From: Polyangiaceae bacterium
GTDB lineage: Bacteria > Myxococcota_A > Polyangia > Polyangiales > Polyangiaceae
Direction: 5' to 3'
DNA length: 40,605 nucleotides
Assembly: GCA_013361525.1 (NCBI GenBank)
Contig: JABFXY010000160.1
Span: 1 to 40,605, forward strand
How positions within the stretch are numbered: position 1 is the stretch's first letter; each line of letters begins with the position of its first letter. Both the position numbers and the translations under genes were made by a program. Positions 1 through 8,232 of this stretch are shown one piece after another. The notes beneath the pieces were generated by a model. It saw only the letters and a list, made by a program, of their open reading frames with translations. It did no database searches and was not told the DNA's origin.

Positions 1-414
1 GCATGCATTGCAGCCGCTTGCGAAGACGTGGAATGCCCCGACGGCGAACATTGCGTCGCGACGAGCGGCGCATGTGTAAGGGATTGCGACGGCGCGACGT
101 GCCCGCTCGGCCAAGTCTGTGAAGGTGGTGTTTGTGTACCCGGCTCGACGGGCGAGGGCGGCGGGACGGGTGAGGGCGGAGCGGTGTTCGCCGGCTCCGG
201 CGGTGGAAGCGCAGGCGGCGGCGGCAGCGCGTCCAATGGTGGTGCGCCGGCGACCGGTGGCGGCGGCGCGTCCAGTGATGGTGGTGCGGACGGCGGCAGC
301 AGTGACGGCTGCGATTGCGCGATGGGTCGCGGAGCCAACACACGTTCGTCGGGTGCGTTCGGGCTCCTCGCGGGTGTGGCGGCGCTCGTGTTGTCCCTGC
401 GCCGCCGCCGTTGA
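1..414 (+). CDS. C-terminal part of a Cys-rich surface protein with MYXO-CTERM-like tail
   Basis: The reading frame is open from the first base, so the start lies outside the window. The visible part begins with two short cysteine-rich repeats of the form CPxGxxC...GxCV (up to about residue 50), as in many secreted myxobacterial proteins. A Gly/Ser/Ala-rich linker follows. The end has a Cys-x-Cys pair (GCDC), a hydrophobic segment (GLLAGVAALVLSL) and four arginines. This order of Cys motif, membrane helix and Arg cluster matches the MYXO-CTERM sorting signal, which is thought to direct proteins to processing and surface display. The enzymatic or binding part, if any, is upstream and cannot be judged. 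It is convergent with the next gene, with no bases between the two stop codons. Confidence 0.8.
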   Translation, partial: ACIAAACEDVECPDGEHCVATSGACVRDCDGATCPLGQVCEGGVCVPGSTGEGGGTGEGGAVFAGSGGGSAGGGGSASNGGAPATGGGGASSDGGADGGSSDGCDCAMGRGANTRSSGAFGLLAGVAALVLSLRRRR

Positions 415-1077
415 TTACAGGTTCTCGATCGGCTTCTTCGTCGGAGGTTGTGGCGTGCTGACGGCCGGTGGCGGCTGCGGCACCGCGACTGCACCCATCA
501 TGTGAACTTCCGGGCCGGGGTCCGGGAGCGGCTTCGGCTTCGGCTCCGGCGCGACCTCCCCCATCAGAATTCGGTGTGAGGTGTCGATCTGCTCTGCTGA
601 CGCGGTCGGTTCCGGCTGTTGCGGGATCGCCGTCGCATGGACGCGCGCGGACATGTCGACCCCGAGATCGTCGTCGGCTTCGTCTTGCCAGGTTGCGTCG
701 GCGGTCGCGTCCTCGGTTCTTTCGGCGTTCGCCGACGCATCGGCGCGCACCTTCCAAAGCAACGCGGAAGCGGCGAGAAGCCCACCGCCGAAGACGGCAG
801 CCCGCCGCTGGCGCTTCGCCTTATCGCGCGCGCCGACGGGGCAATCGCTCGTGATCACGGACCCATCGGCCCTGCGCGCCATGCGCACGCACGCTTCACC
901 TTTCGAGCGGAGCAGCGACTCGGCCTCGTCGCGCGTCATGTTCCGTAGGTCGTAGACGTGCTTTTCGCAGATGCCGCAGAAGCGGACGCGATCGTCCCCT
1001 TCCATCTTTTGCCAGTCGGCTTTGCACGGTGACGCGATTCGGAGATCTTCGAGGAACGATGGGCTGTCCGGGCTCAT
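415..1077 (-). CDS. Membrane protein with N-terminal Cys motif, unknown function
   Basis: 220 residues. The N-terminal cytoplasmic part (1-80) has five cysteines, C18, C34, C37, C63 and C79, in a setting (CKADW, RFCGICEKHVYDL, MTRDEAESLL) that I have seen at the head of many myxobacterial membrane proteins; a metal-binding fold is plausible but unproven. A single hydrophobic segment spans about 93-110. The rest is acidic and then Pro-rich (residues 150-220) and would lie outside the inner membrane, possibly as a periplasm-spanning stretch. The start is supported by AGAGGTGA just upstream of the ATG on the minus strand. It is divergent from the sigma factor gene across about 250 bp, which should hold both promoters, though I could not identify them. 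No specific function can be assigned. Confidence 0.75.
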   Translation of the reverse strand: MSPDSPSFLEDLRIASPCKADWQKMEGDDRVRFCGICEKHVYDLRNMTRDEAESLLRSKGEACVRMARRADGSVITSDCPVGARDKAKRQRRAAVFGGGLLAASALLWKVRADASANAERTEDATADATWQDEADDDLGVDMSARVHATAIPQQPEPTASAEQIDTSHRILMGEVAPEPKPKPLPDPGPEVHMMGAVAVPQPPPAVSTPQPPTKKPIENL

Positions 1078-1325
1078 GGTTCACCTCTGACGGGCGAGCT
1101 CTCCCGCGGATCTGGCGGCGGGTGAAAAATCGCGCGCGCGAGAAAAAACTGCGCGGGGGAGAAAACAGATGTGTCCAAGCATCGATGAAGATCGCACCCG
1201 AGCGCGTAAGTGACCGCATGAAAGGTTCACCCCACATGTGCGGTCACGCGAGATGACGTCGGCGCGTGCGCCGTGGCATGCTTCGGCGCGCCGAACTTCG
1301 CTCGGGTGAAGGTCGGGCGCCAGTC

Positions 1326-2072
1326 ATGGGCAAAGATGGCCAGAAGGGAGGGGAAAGCGACCGCTTTCCCACCACACGTCGCTCCGCGATCTTTGCGCTC
1401 GCGAGCGACGACCCGGCGGAGCGTGCCCGATCCTTCGAGCGCATCGCGCACGCGTATTACAAGCCCATCTACAAATACGCCCGCGTGAAATGGCGCAAGA
1501 CGAGCGAAGAGGCCGAGGACATCGCGCAAGAGTTCTTCGCGCGGGCGCTCAAGCGCGGGACTTTCGGCGCCTACGATCCGTCGCGTGCGCGCTTCCGAAC
1601 CTTCATCCGCACGTGTGTCGACCGCTTCATCGTCGATGACCGGCGAGCGACGCGCGCCGTGAAGCGAGGCGGCGGTATCCCGTCGATGCAGCTCGACGTT
1701 GCCGACGCGGAAGCGGAGCTCGCGCGCGCGAGCCTGCCCGCCGACGCACCGCTCGACGACTACTTCGACGCGGAGTGGATGCGGCACCTCATCACGATGA
1801 GCGTCGAATCGCTCCGCGAAGAGTGCGATCGCAAGCGCAAGCAACAGCACTTTCGCTTGTTCGAGCGGCTGCATCTCGAGCCGCAGGGTGAAACTCCGTC
1901 CTACGCAGAGCTCGCCAAAGAGACGGGCATCTCCGTGATGGACGTGACGAATCGTCTTTCGTACGCACGGCGGGAGTTCCGTCGCATCGTGCTCGACACG
2001 CTGCGCGAGATCACCGCGACCGAGGAAGAGTTCGTCAGCGAAGCGCAGGCCGTGCTCGGGATACGGCCTTGA
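1326..2072 (+). CDS. ECF-type RNA polymerase sigma factor
   Basis: 248 residues from the ATG at 1326; an upstream ATG at 1266 in the same frame would add 20 Arg-rich residues and looks less likely. Region 2 is recognisable around residues 30-100: YYKPIYKYAR, then EEAEDIAQEFFARAL, which is the acidic AED-x-x-QE core of sigma 2.2, and RFRTFIRTCVDRFIVD. Region 4 is the helix-turn-helix near SYAELAKETGISVMDVTNRL, followed by ARREF. The spacing between the two regions is longer than in a minimal ECF factor. Its stop codon overlaps the TTG start of the following kinase gene (TTGA), so the two are translationally coupled. This suggests the kinase controls this sigma factor or acts with it. There is no anti-sigma factor next to it. 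Confidence 0.88.
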   Translation: MGKDGQKGGESDRFPTTRRSAIFALASDDPAERARSFERIAHAYYKPIYKYARVKWRKTSEEAEDIAQEFFARALKRGTFGAYDPSRARFRTFIRTCVDRFIVDDRRATRAVKRGGGIPSMQLDVADAEAELARASLPADAPLDDYFDAEWMRHLITMSVESLREECDRKRKQQHFRLFERLHLEPQGETPSYAELAKETGISVMDVTNRLSYARREFRRIVLDTLREITATEEEFVSEAQAVLGIRP

Positions 2073-5000
2073 GGTTCCTGACCGACGCGGTAATCGACGG
2101 GCTCCGCCGGATGCACGTCGACGACGTCATCGGGGGACGCTTCGAGCTCGATCGAGAAGTCGGGCGGGGCGGAATGGGCACCGTCTACCGCGCCTACGAT
2201 CTCGTGACCGGCGGTGTCGTCGCATTGAAGCTTTTGCGCGAAGAGGGGGCGTCGGACGCTCAACGTTTCGCGGCCGAAGCGAAGATCCTCGAAGAGCTGC
2301 GTCACCCGCACGTCGTCGAGCATGTCGCCCACGGCATTACCGAAGACGGCGAGCACTACCTCGCAATCGAATGGCTGGAAGGTGAGAGCCTCTCTCAGCG
2401 GCTGCGTCGCGAAGAGCTCTCGGTACCGCAGGCGATAACGCTCGCGCGCGTCGTCGCCGGCGCGCTCGGCGCGGCCCACGCGCGAGGCATCGTTCACCGC
2501 GACGTGAAGCCGAGCAATCTGTTCCTCCATCGCGGTGACGTGACGAGCGCGAAGGTTCTCGACTTCGGCATCGCGCGCCTCGCGAGCGGTTGGGCGCGTA
2601 TCACACGGACGGGTGAGCTCGTCGGCACGCCGGGCTACATGGCCCCCGAGCAAGCCCGTCGATCGCACGATCTCGATCCGCGGGCCGACGTGTTCTCGCT
2701 CGGATGTGTGCTGTACCGATGCGTCACGGGACGCGACGCATTCGAGGGCGACGATGTGCTCTCCGTGCTCGCGCAGCTCGTCTTGGACGAGCCGGTTGCT
2801 CCCCGCGAGCTCGTTCGTGATCTACCTGATGAGCTCGACTGGTTGATTCGCCGGATGCTCGCGAAGTCTCCGGCCGACCGTCCGCGCGACGGGGCCCATG
2901 TCGCCGCGGAGCTCGCAGCCATCGAGGCGTTGGAGGACGGCACCGCTTACGCGCGGCGACGTATGACACCACCCGCGTTTTCGGCCATCACGACGGAGGA
3001 GACGCGCCTTTCCTGCGTCGTCATTGCCGGCGCCCCGTCAACGGTCGGATTGGACGGCGTCGACTCCGCCTCCTACGCAGCCTTACGCACGGCGATTGCG
3101 CAGACAGGCAGTGAGCTTTCGATCCTCGCGGACGGGTCGCTCCTCGTATGCGTGGCGCCCGAAGGAACCGCGACCGATCAGGCGACGCTCGCGGTTCGAG
3201 CTGCAATCGCGATTCAATGCGCGCTACCACGTGCGTCCATTGCCGTCGCGGCCGTGCGCGCGATCCCGCGCGCGACACGGCTGCTCGGGGAAGCTGCACC
3301 CGGCGTGATTCGGCTCGACGACGCCGTCGCCGGGCTCGTCAGGGGGTCGTTCGAGATCGCAATGGTCGATGGTGGGGCGATCCTTGCGGGTGATCGAGCC
3401 GGCCTCGAGACACCGCGCACGTTGCTCGGAAAGGCGACCCCGTGTGTCGGACGTGAGCAGGAGCTCGCGCTGTGCGGATCCATCTTCGAGGTGTGCCGCT
3501 CGGAGCCCGAAGCGCGCGCCGTCTTGATCACCGCGCCTGCCGGCTTCGGCAAATCGAGGCTGCGCCAGGAAGTCCTCTCCCGGCTCGACGGCGAGGTGCG
3601 TCCCGTCGTGTGGCTCGGGCGTGGTGATGCCGTCAGCGCGGGCGCTCCCTTCGGCCTCATTGCCCCGCTCCTGCGCCGGCTTTGCGGTATTCGCGATGAC
3701 GAGCCCCTCGAACGGCGCCGCAACAAGCTCGACGCGCGCGTCGGTCAGCGCGTCGCCCCGAGCGAACGCGAGCGCATTACGGAGTTTCTCGCGGAGCTCG
3801 TCGGCGCGCCGTTCCCGAACGACGCGAGCGTGCGCCTTCGTGCCGCGCGTAGCGACGTCATGTTGATGGGCGATCAGGTGCGCCGAGCTTGGGAGGACTT
3901 CGTCGAGGCGGAGCTGTCTGCGGGCCCGATCGCGCTCGTCCTCGAAGACATTCATTATGGTGACCTTCCGAGCCTGAAGCTCGTCGATGCTGCGCTTCGG
4001 CGCCTGCATGACCGCCCACTGTTCGTGCTCGCCCTCGGTCGTCCCGACGTCGACGACCGTTTTCCGAAGCTGTGGTCCGAGCGCGGGGTCGATCGCATTC
4101 AGCTGGCCGGGCTTCGTCCAAAACCAGCGGAGCGGCTCGTTCGAGCGGTTCTCGGTGACGATATCGATTCGGGCGTCGTCGACGACCTGGTGAGGCGCGC
4201 CGGCGGCAATGCGTTTTATCTCGAAGAGCTGATCCGCGCCGTCGGCGGGGGCCAGCATCGCGATCTTCCGGAGACGGTGCTCGCAATGGTGCAGTCCCGT
4301 CTGGAAGCACAGGAGCCCCAAGCACGGCGCGTGCTCCGAGCGGCGAGCGTCTTCGGTCGCGTCTTTTGGGCGGGTGCCGTCGCAGCGCTCGTCGGCGGAA
4401 CGGAGGGCGGCACCAGCGTCGCCGGCCACCTCGTGAAGCTCTGCGAGGCCGAGCTCATGACCCGCCGATACGAAGGCAAGTTCGCGCAAGATACGGAGCT
4501 CGCTTTTGGTCACGATCTACTCCGAGAAGCGGCCTATGCGACGCTGACCGAAGACGATAGAAGGCTCGGTCATCGCCTCGCGGCCGATTGGCTCGAGGCT
4601 GCGGGTGAGCCGGATCCACTGGTATTGGCGGACCATCGAGAGCGCGCTGGCGAGCCCGGGCGTGCGATTGCCTTTTATCACCGCGCCGCGGAGCACGCGC
4701 TCGAGGGCAACGATTTCGCGTCTGCCGTCGAGCGCGCGCGCCGAGCGATTGCGTGCGGCGCCGTCGATAAAGAGCTCGGCTCGTTGCACCTGCTTCAAGC
4801 CGAAGCGCTCAAATGGCTCGGTCAGACGAACGAGGCTGCAAGCGCGGCGCAATCAGCGATGTCGTATCTGCCGCGCGGGGGCGCAGATTGGTGCACGGCG
4901 GCGGGGGAGGTCGCGCTCACCTATGCGCGTCGAGGCGACACGGACGAGCTCCGCGCAACGGCGGAAGAGCTGCTCACCGAAGCTCGAAGCGGACGCGCAA

Positions 5001-5941
5001 CGGATGATGCCGCGACGGCTGCGGCTTCGGCTCGCGTCGCCGTGAGCTTGTCCTTTGCAGGCAGCTACGAGCTGGCCGAGGCGCTCGTCGAGGTCGCCGA
5101 TGCGGCAGCGACGCGTTGCGGTCCCGACCCCGTCGCGCATTCGTGGCTCACCGCGGCGCGCGCTCATCAAGCTCTGGTTGCAGGCGAGCCGGCGCGTTAC
5201 CTCGAGCTTCTCAGCGCGTTTGCGGTGTACCTCGATCAAAGCGGCGAGACGCGTCGCGCCTGCAACAACCGAATCAACGTCGGCTACGCCTATAACGAGC
5301 TCGGTGCGTTCGAGCGCGGTGCAGAGGTATCGCGCGAAGCCCTCGTCGAATCCGAGAGAATGGGGCTGCGCTTTCTCATCGCCTCCTCGAAGCACAACCT
5401 CGGGCGCTCGCTCGTTCACCTCGGCGGGGTCGACGAAGCGCTGCGGCTCGATCACGAGGTCATCGAGGAATTCCGCACCCAAGGAGACCGACGTGCGGAG
5501 GGCGGCGCGCGCGTCTATCATGCCTCCGCGCTCCTCGTCGCCGGCCGGAGCGAGGAGGCGCTTTCCGAAGCGCGAGCGGCGGTGGAGCTCCTCGAAGCGG
5601 CGCCGCCTTATCGAGGATTCGCGCTTGCGGTCCTCGCAGACATCGAGCTACGAAGCGGCGATCTCCAATCAGCCACCAGGCACGCAGCCGAAGCGCGCGC
5701 GCTCCTCGACAAGGTCGAGCGCCTCGAAGAAGGGGAGGCGCTCGTTCGGCTCGTGCACGCGGAGACTCTTCATGCGAACGGCGAGCTCGACGAGGCACGT
5801 GCCGCGATCGACGTCGCACGACGTCGATTGCTCGCTCGCGCCGACAAGATCGAAGATCGCTCACTTCGGGAGAGCTTCCTCACCCGCGTCCCGGAAAACC
5901 GTCGCACCCTCGAGCTCGCCGTAGCGTGGGGTATTGCGTAG
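2069..5941 (+). CDS. Ser/Thr protein kinase with cyclase-like, AAA-type ATPase and TPR regions
   Basis: 1290 residues. The kinase domain (about 24-290) is complete: glycine loop GRGGMGTV at 32-39, Lys54, the catalytic HRDVKPSN near 143, DFG near 165 and the activation-segment APE near 192. Residues about 310-440 read like a class III nucleotide cyclase homology domain (GSLLVCVAPEG, ATLAVRAAIAIQ) but lack an obvious pair of metal-binding aspartates, so it is probably non-catalytic. An AAA/STAND-type ATPase follows, with Walker A APAGFGKSRL near residue 490 and a likely Walker B ALVLEDIHYGD. The last third is Ala/Glu-rich helical repeat of TPR type (about 820-1290). A TTG start at 2069 overlaps the sigma factor stop; an ATG at 2111 is the alternative. 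No transmembrane segment is visible, so it should be cytoplasmic. Confidence 0.9.
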   Translation: MRFLTDAVIDGLRRMHVDDVIGGRFELDREVGRGGMGTVYRAYDLVTGGVVALKLLREEGASDAQRFAAEAKILEELRHPHVVEHVAHGITEDGEHYLAIEWLEGESLSQRLRREELSVPQAITLARVVAGALGAAHARGIVHRDVKPSNLFLHRGDVTSAKVLDFGIARLASGWARITRTGELVGTPGYMAPEQARRSHDLDPRADVFSLGCVLYRCVTGRDAFEGDDVLSVLAQLVLDEPVAPRELVRDLPDELDWLIRRMLAKSPADRPRDGAHVAAELAAIEALEDGTAYARRRMTPPAFSAITTEETRLSCVVIAGAPSTVGLDGVDSASYAALRTAIAQTGSELSILADGSLLVCVAPEGTATDQATLAVRAAIAIQCALPRASIAVAAVRAIPRATRLLGEAAPGVIRLDDAVAGLVRGSFEIAMVDGGAILAGDRAGLETPRTLLGKATPCVGREQELALCGSIFEVCRSEPEARAVLITAPAGFGKSRLRQEVLSRLDGEVRPVVWLGRGDAVSAGAPFGLIAPLLRRLCGIRDDEPLERRRNKLDARVGQRVAPSERERITEFLAELVGAPFPNDASVRLRAARSDVMLMGDQVRRAWEDFVEAELSAGPIALVLEDIHYGDLPSLKLVDAALRRLHDRPLFVLALGRPDVDDRFPKLWSERGVDRIQLAGLRPKPAERLVRAVLGDDIDSGVVDDLVRRAGGNAFYLEELIRAVGGGQHRDLPETVLAMVQSRLEAQEPQARRVLRAASVFGRVFWAGAVAALVGGTEGGTSVAGHLVKLCEAELMTRRYEGKFAQDTELAFGHDLLREAAYATLTEDDRRLGHRLAADWLEAAGEPDPLVLADHRERAGEPGRAIAFYHRAAEHALEGNDFASAVERARRAIACGAVDKELGSLHLLQAEALKWLGQTNEAASAAQSAMSYLPRGGADWCTAAGEVALTYARRGDTDELRATAEELLTEARSGRATDDAATAAASARVAVSLSFAGSYELAEALVEVADAAATRCGPDPVAHSWLTAARAHQALVAGEPARYLELLSAFAVYLDQSGETRRACNNRINVGYAYNELGAFERGAEVSREALVESERMGLRFLIASSKHNLGRSLVHLGGVDEALRLDHEVIEEFRTQGDRRAEGGARVYHASALLVAGRSEEALSEARAAVELLEAAPPYRGFALAVLADIELRSGDLQSATRHAAEARALLDKVERLEEGEALVRLVHAETLHANGELDEARAAIDVARRRLLARADKIEDRSLRESFLTRVPENRRTLELAVAWGIA

Positions 5942-5981
5942 AAGTGCGCTGTTCTGCGGGATAACAGCGTATATTCGACCC

Positions 5982-7670
5982 GTGCGACGCTTTGTCCTCG
6001 GCGCTCTCGTGTTCCTCTCCGCATGTGGTAATCGCAAGAGCGATCCACCCGTCGAGCCCGAGCCTCCGAGTCAGGAGGAGACGATCTATTGCGCGGAAGT
6101 CGTGCTGACGAAGCAGGGCCACGTTTGTGCGGGGTCACCTCTGCCTGCTGAGGCGTTCGCACATCGAATCGAGACGAGGGTGCTTCGAGCCGCGGCCGGC
6201 AAGGTGACCCGCGTCGAGCGCAGGACCGGGCGCGGAGCGCTCGTCGAAGACGACGATGGGATCGCTACTTGGGATGTCGAATACCAGGGTGACGTCGTCG
6301 CGCGTCTCACGGCCAAACGACAGAGCGGCGCGGTCAGCTACGTCATCCATATCGACGAAGGCGGGCAACACATGCTCTATCGAGACCGGTTTGGCAGGCC
6401 GAAGCGCGTCTGGGATACCGACGTCGTCGAGCAGCGGATCTCGTTCGACGCACGTGGCTTTCCGGAGACATCGAAGTACTTCGACATCGAGGGCAAGCCG
6501 ACGCAGGACGAATGGGGGGCTTATGCGCGGCGCTATGTCCGCCGAGACGACGGTGCGCGCCTCGAGTCCACGATCCTCGATGCCGCGTTGAATCCCATGG
6601 TCGGGTTCGAGGGCTCCGCGACGATACGCGACGATCGGGACGAGCGCGGGCAGCTCCTCGGCCAGGGCCATTTCGATGCCGAAGGTCGGCCGACGGTGTC
6701 TTCGTATGGCGCACACCGTTTCGAAGGGACGCTGGATTCGTGGGGAAACTACCGTGGCAGCGATTTCTTTGGTCTCGCGGGGGAGAAGGTCGCGGACGCT
6801 CGAGAGAGCTTCGCGTGGCGCAACACCGTCGACGATGGCGGTTGCATTACCGAGCACGTGCGGCTCGGTGCCGACGGCAAGCCCGCTGCAGGTCGTGACG
6901 GATGGGCAAAGAACGCGAGGGTGTGCGACGAGACGGGGCGGGCGATCGAATGGCAATACTTCGATTCAGAGGGTCGGCCGCGGTCGCCGGACAAACCGGG
7001 TGGCTATACGCGAGTTCGCCTGGAGCTCGACGACCGTGGCCGCCACGTCGGAAAACGCTATTGGGATGCGCAAGGCAACCCAGACAGGCCGATCAGCTTC
7101 GAGGCGCGTAAGCTCGACGACGACGACCGCGTGCTCGAGATGTGGATGCAGGGGCCCGACGGGCACCTCGCCGCAGAAAAGAACAGCCGCGTCGCGCGCG
7201 AACGGCACGTGTACGACGGCTTCGGGCAAGATACCGAGACGAGTTATTTCGATGTCGACGATCGACCGACGGACCACAGGTTCGGCTACGCGAAGGTCAC
7301 CCGTCGCCACGACGAGACCGGCAAAGTCGTCGAGGAGCACTTCACCGACGCCGCTGGAGCGCCGGTCGTCGTCTATCAAACCCGACTGCTGGGCATCCGA
7401 TTCGGTGAGAAATCCGGGCGCTCCCGCGACGAGGCGCTACATGACGCGCGCGAGGCCGTCGAACGCATCCGCGGAGGAATGGAGTTCGAACGAGCCGTCC
7501 TCGACTACGGCGATCGCGCTCTGCATCGCGCGCGAGGGAAGCGGCCGAAAGCCGCCGCGAGCTACTTCGTGAAGCCGATCGCCGAAGCCCTCGCAACGAT
7601 GAAAGTCGGCGACGTCAGCGACGTCTTGGAGGGGCCGACCAACATGTTCATCGTGAAGCGAGAGGAGTGA
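5982..7670 (+). CDS. Lipoprotein with YD-like repeats and C-terminal parvulin (PpiC) domain
   Basis: 562 residues from GTG at 5982. That start gives a clean lipoprotein signal (RRFVLGALVFLSAC) with the lipid-attachment Cys in the lipobox LSAC; a start at 5934 would bury it. The middle (about 130-450) is built of repeats of the kind YFDxxGxPT...GYAxxxxxxDxxGR, for example YFDIEGKPT, YFDSEGRPR and YFDVDDRPT, probably a beta-rich solenoid. The end (about 470-560) resembles the PpiC/parvulin prolyl isomerase fold: DEALHDAREAVERIRGG, FERAVLDYGD, then AEALATMKVGDVSDVLEGP and FIVKREE. The usual role would be folding or quality control of exported proteins in the periplasm or outer membrane. It lies 40 bp after the kinase gene and may share its transcript. 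Confidence 0.82.
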   Translation: MRRFVLGALVFLSACGNRKSDPPVEPEPPSQEETIYCAEVVLTKQGHVCAGSPLPAEAFAHRIETRVLRAAAGKVTRVERRTGRGALVEDDDGIATWDVEYQGDVVARLTAKRQSGAVSYVIHIDEGGQHMLYRDRFGRPKRVWDTDVVEQRISFDARGFPETSKYFDIEGKPTQDEWGAYARRYVRRDDGARLESTILDAALNPMVGFEGSATIRDDRDERGQLLGQGHFDAEGRPTVSSYGAHRFEGTLDSWGNYRGSDFFGLAGEKVADARESFAWRNTVDDGGCITEHVRLGADGKPAAGRDGWAKNARVCDETGRAIEWQYFDSEGRPRSPDKPGGYTRVRLELDDRGRHVGKRYWDAQGNPDRPISFEARKLDDDDRVLEMWMQGPDGHLAAEKNSRVARERHVYDGFGQDTETSYFDVDDRPTDHRFGYAKVTRRHDETGKVVEEHFTDAAGAPVVVYQTRLLGIRFGEKSGRSRDEALHDAREAVERIRGGMEFERAVLDYGDRALHRARGKRPKAAASYFVKPIAEALATMKVGDVSDVLEGPTNMFIVKREE

Positions 7671-7686
7671 CTCGACTCCGGCTACT

Positions 7687-8232
7687 TCAAAACCCGCAGC
7701 TGAGCTGGAAGTCGACCGAGTCCGAGGTTCCGTCGCTCCAATCCACCGAGAACGTTCCGGACTGGCCGCAGAGCGAGCAAACGAACGAAGAGTCGCCGGG
7801 CGTCGCGACCTTCGCGTGCTCGAGCGAGATCGTCGAGCCCCCTCCGACTGCGCCGCTCGAGGTGGGGGAAAGGCTGATCGGAAAGACCCAACCCTCCATC
7901 GGGTTCGCAAACACGATATCGGCCGAGACGATGTCGAGGCTCGCCGGTTTGGTGCCGTCGTTTCGATACTCGATGAACACGGACCCGGAGATCGGATCGG
8001 GGCCGACCTCGGGCATACAATCGGCGAAGAACTTCACCTCTACGACCCTCGCGTCGAGGCTGCCGCCCGGGTCCGCTCCGCCGTTCGCCGATGACGTCGT
8101 CGGGAAGTCGCCGCCCGCTCCGCCGTCATTCGAGCCGCCGCCCGCGCCGTCGTCTCCCGGGTCCTCGCCGAACACGACGTTCGCGCCACAACCACTCAAA
8201 AGAACCGTAAGCAGGATGGTCCAGCGATTCAT
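7687..8232 (-). CDS. Small lipoprotein, paralogous leader with its neighbour
   Basis: 181 residues. The signal peptide ends in the lipobox LLSGC (Cys15). Immediately after comes GCGANVVFGEDP and a Gly/Asp/Ser-rich linker to about residue 50. The globular part (about 55-181) is rich in beta-type residues and has a few cysteines (CMPEVG, FVCSLCGQSG, LSCGF); it looks like a small Ig-like or beta-sandwich domain, but I do not recognise the family. The start overlaps the stop of the upstream ferritin-like lipoprotein gene (ATGA), so the two are one operon. The first residues after the lipid Cys are nearly the same in both proteins. It converges on the PpiC lipoprotein gene with 16 bp between. Confidence 0.8.
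   Translation of the reverse strand: MNRWTILLTVLLSGCGANVVFGEDPGDDGAGGGSNDGGAGGDFPTTSSANGGADPGGSLDARVVEVKFFADCMPEVGPDPISGSVFIEYRNDGTKPASLDIVSADIVFANPMEGWVFPISLSPTSSGAVGGGSTISLEHAKVATPGDSSFVCSLCGQSGTFSVDWSDGTSDSVDFQLSCGF

Noticed and set aside
3224..4513. A 429-codon open frame opposite the kinase gene
   Set aside because: It has no domain signals, while the plus-strand ATPase and TPR regions are continuous and well formed.
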